A DNA stretch of 35,964 nt, taken from Candidatus Eiseniibacteriota bacterium. Its GTDB lineage: Bacteria; Eisenbacteria; RBG-16-71-46; SZUA-252. Position numbers and translations under genes: made by a program. The notes under the pieces are model-generated. The model had not been told where the DNA came from and made no database searches. It saw only the letters and a list, made by a program, of their open reading frames with translations. Within the stretch, counting starts at the first letter, position 1, and each line of letters begins with the position of its first letter. Where the stretch lies: positions 1-35,964 of the forward strand of contig VBOR01000043.1 of assembly GCA_005893165.1 (NCBI GenBank), in the 5' to 3' direction. Shown here piece by piece: positions 34,053 through 35,964 of this stretch.

Positions 34053-35035
34053 CCTTCCCCCATGGCGGCGTGGCGCGCCGCTCCGAGCAGTCCGATCAGC
34101 TCGTTTCGAATCACCCAGACGGGAATCGACTCCAGCAGGGGCCTCAGATTTTCCTTGTCGCGAAACGAATCCAGGAATTCAGGCCACCGGAGCGCGGGGA
34201 GGATCCGGGGCGCGATTCCTCCTCCGAGGTAGATCCCGGAGCGAGCCACCGCGCGCAGGGCCAGGTTGCCCGCCTCCGCGCCGTAGGCGCCGACGAAAAG
34301 GCGAAGCGCGTCCTCGCAGGCCGGACACGTCCCTTCCATGCCGAGGCGGCTCACGAGACCGGCCGGGCCCTCCTCGCCGGCTTCCGAGAGGTGGCGCTTC
34401 CAATCGGCCGTGGCCCCGCGCTCTTCGTGATAGAGCTCTCCCAGCGCGACAAGCCCCGGCCCCGAGACCACGCGCTCCCAGCTCACGCGTCCATGGCGCG
34501 CGCGGAAGGCGCGGAACACGCGCAGCTCCTCGTCCGTGCGAGCGGCGAAATCGGTGTGGCCCGCCTCGGACGGCACCGGGAGAAAACGCCGGTTCACCCG
34601 AACCAGGATCGTCTCCCCCAGGCCGGTGCCGGCGGAGAGCAATCCTGCGTTGTAGTCACCGGAGGGGGGCGCCGTCTGGAGCGGAACGAGGTCGTCCGGA
34701 TTCAGCGCATCGATTCCATACCCGGCCGCGACGAGATCGTTGACCAGATGGACGCGCTTCAGCCCCAGCGTCTTCTCGAGGGCGGCGATCTTCACGGTCC
34801 AGGGCAGGTTGGTGACGTAGACGGAGCCGTCCACGACCGCTCCGGCGATTCCAAAGCATGACGCGGCGATCTTTCCGGGATGGCGCGAGAGGTAGTCCGC
34901 GACCAGCGCCTCGATCGAGGGGAAGCGGCCGCTCGTGAGGAGCTCCACGTCCACGGGAGGGCCGGGAACACCTCCCCGGACCTCGAAGCGGGCGATCCGG
35001 GTTGTCGTTCCGCCGATGTCCCCGGCCAGGATCAC
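34049..35035 (-). CDS. glk: Glucokinase (E. coli Glk family)
   Basis: 328 residues. It phosphorylates glucose with ATP. ATP-binding LAGDIGGTTTRIARF is at the very N-terminus, with FGIAGAV, LVNDLVAAGYGI (catalytic Asp), LSAGTGLGE and EAGHTDFA in order, and a GIYLGGGIAPRIL adenosine motif. The length and motifs match the PF02685 type, not ROK kinases. GTG 35035 overlaps the 6-phosphogluconolactonase stop (GTGA); the long in-frame extension beyond it is a shadow of that gene. Confidence 0.93.
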   Translation of the reverse strand: MILAGDIGGTTTRIARFEVRGGVPGPPVDVELLTSGRFPSIEALVADYLSRHPGKIAASCFGIAGAVVDGSVYVTNLPWTVKIAALEKTLGLKRVHLVNDLVAAGYGIDALNPDDLVPLQTAPPSGDYNAGLLSAGTGLGETILVRVNRRFLPVPSEAGHTDFAARTDEELRVFRAFRARHGRVSWERVVSGPGLVALGELYHEERGATADWKRHLSEAGEEGPAGLVSRLGMEGTCPACEDALRLFVGAYGAEAGNLALRAVARSGIYLGGGIAPRILPALRWPEFLDSFRDKENLRPLLESIPVWVIRNELIGLLGAARHAAMGEG

Positions 35036-35814
35036 CGGCGGCCGCGCTCCGGTCCACCCGCTCCCGCGACCGCGGCCGGCAGATTCGCGGCGGCCTCCCG
35101 ATCCAGGACCCAGATCACTTCTCCGTCGCGAGGCGATACTCGCGACGCGGGCGTCGGCTCCTCCCCGCGCCCCGGTGCGAGCGTGCGCTTCACCGCCCGG
35201 GCCTTCTCCTTGCCGGCCACGAGAAACATCACCCGCCGGGCCGCGTTCAGGAGCCGGAACGTCGCCGTGACGCGCTTCTGGTGAAGTGCCTCCACCCAGA
35301 CCGCGACCACGAGCCGGCCGTCGTCCGGGATCTCCACGCCGGGGAAGAGGGAGGCGGTGTGGCCGTCCTGGCCGAGGCCGAGGTAGACCAGATCGAAGGA
35401 GGGAATGTCCGGAGGAAACACGCTGAAGCGGCTCCGGATCAGGGCCTCGTAGCGGCGCGCCGAGAGATCCAGATCGGAAGCCTCGCCGCGGATCCGGTAC
35501 GTGCGGGGCGCCATGAGCCCGAAGGGCTCGATCACGCTTCGGCGGAAGAGGCCGTAGTTGGAGTCCGGATCCTCCGGAGGAACGGGGCGCTCGTCCGAAA
35601 GGAAGCATTCGATCGAGTTCCAGTCGATGCGGCTCCGCGTCGGCTCCGAAGCGAGGAAACGGTACATGGGCTCCGGCGTCGTTCCGCCGGAGAACATCAC
35701 GCGGCAGGGTTGCTCGGGTCTTCGACCCGAGACGCAGCTCACCAGCGCCTCGGCGCCCTGGCGGGCAACGTCTCCCACACCGTCCACGACGCGAACGCTC
35801 GTTCTCGGATCCAT
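35032..35814 (-). CDS. pgl: 6-Phosphogluconolactonase
   Basis: 260 residues, NagB-like fold of the DevB type. It hydrolyses 6-phosphogluconolactone in the oxidative pentose phosphate pathway. FSGGTTPEPMYRFL binds the phosphate; DERPVPPEDPDSNYG and LGLGQDGHTASLFPG are diagnostic. The ATG at 35814 overlaps the upstream stop (TGATG); ATG at 35829 is an alternative. It is co-transcribed with glk, so the pair channels glucose into glucose-6-phosphate metabolism. Confidence 0.93.
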   Translation of the reverse strand: MDPRTSVRVVDGVGDVARQGAEALVSCVSGRRPEQPCRVMFSGGTTPEPMYRFLASEPTRSRIDWNSIECFLSDERPVPPEDPDSNYGLFRRSVIEPFGLMAPRTYRIRGEASDLDLSARRYEALIRSRFSVFPPDIPSFDLVYLGLGQDGHTASLFPGVEIPDDGRLVVAVWVEALHQKRVTATFRLLNAARRVMFLVAGKEKARAVKRTLAPGRGEEPTPASRVSPRDGEVIWVLDREAAANLPAAVAGAGGPERGRR

Positions 35815-35964
35815 CAGCGCCCGTCCCATAACCGGATCAAGGACGCCGCCGCGCGCGAGGCTTCCTCCAGCGAGCGATTCGGCGTATGGCGGTGGATCTC
35901 GCCGACGATGCACGCCGCGAATCCGCGATAGGGGAAGGGGACCTCGGCGCTCGACGCGCGAGGC
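35814..35964 (-). CDS. C-terminal end of an unidentified gene (5' end outside window)
   Basis: About 49 residues in frame up to a TGA that overlaps the pgl start. The visible tail reads PFPYRGFAACIVGEIHR, then NRSLEEASRAAASLIRLWDGR. I do not recognise it. Tight coupling to pgl and glk suggests a sugar-phosphate gene, but the tail does not resemble the ends of Zwf or Gnd as I know them. Confidence 0.5.
   Translation of the reverse strand, partial: PRASSAEVPFPYRGFAACIVGEIHRHTPNRSLEEASRAAASLIRLWDGR

Noticed and set aside
35036-35608. N-terminal extension of glucokinase
   Set aside because: Shadow of pgl; the ATP-binding motif LAGDIGGTT begins right after GTG 35035.

Overview
This is a GC-rich bacterial chromosome segment with no insertion sequence, phage gene or CRISPR array. 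Three things point to an aerobic, menaquinone-using, Gram-negative lineage: an alternative complex III (ActABCDEF), an A2-type haem-copper oxidase and an OmpA protein with thrombospondin type 3 repeats. A Ser/Thr kinase fused to a TolB-like domain and TPRs fits the FCB group and relatives (Gemmatimonadota, Candidatus Eisenbacteria). No rRNA is present, so the phylum is inference.

Layout. 1-5253: tRNA-Cys, a small exported beta-rich protein (-), a GT39-type membrane glycosyltransferase, a cytosolic Ser/Thr kinase-TolB-TPR protein and a lone receiver-domain regulator. 5254-8458: a 316-bp regulatory gap with a sigma-54-like promoter, an OmpA-type porin with six TSP3 repeats, an intrinsic terminator, a tiny lipoprotein and an orphan multi-TM sensor-like protein. 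8481-19086: ispG (-), then the whole classical menaquinone pathway: menG and a MenI-like thioesterase on +, convergent with the overlapping operon menF-menD-menH-menB-menA-menC-menE on -. 19178-19828: a NiCoT/UreH-like metal permease. 19937-33023: one tight operon, actABCDEF, a dihaem cytochrome c, coxB, coxA, ctaA, ctaB and a damaged ctaG. 33030-35964 (-): class I fructose-bisphosphate aldolase, glucokinase, 6-phosphogluconolactonase and the end of an unidentified gene.

How it works together. The men genes and ispG (isoprenoid precursor supply) make menaquinone. ACIII oxidises menaquinol and passes electrons through ActA/ActE and the dihaem cytochrome to the CuA centre of CoxB and the CoxA active site. 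CtaA and CtaB make haem A, and CtaG would load CuB. About 23 kb therefore holds quinone synthesis, quinol oxidation and oxygen reduction, with sugar entry genes beside it.

Most notable observations: (1) at least seven first genes have a -10-like hexamer only 6-11 nt before the start codon and no convincing Shine-Dalgarno, which indicates widespread leaderless mRNAs; (2) menF and ctaG each carry an internal deletion plus a +1 frame change inside otherwise intact operons; (3) the oxidase operon has no subunit III or IV gene; (4) ctaA has no canonical start codon ahead of its first membrane helix. I found no clearly new defence or mobile system.
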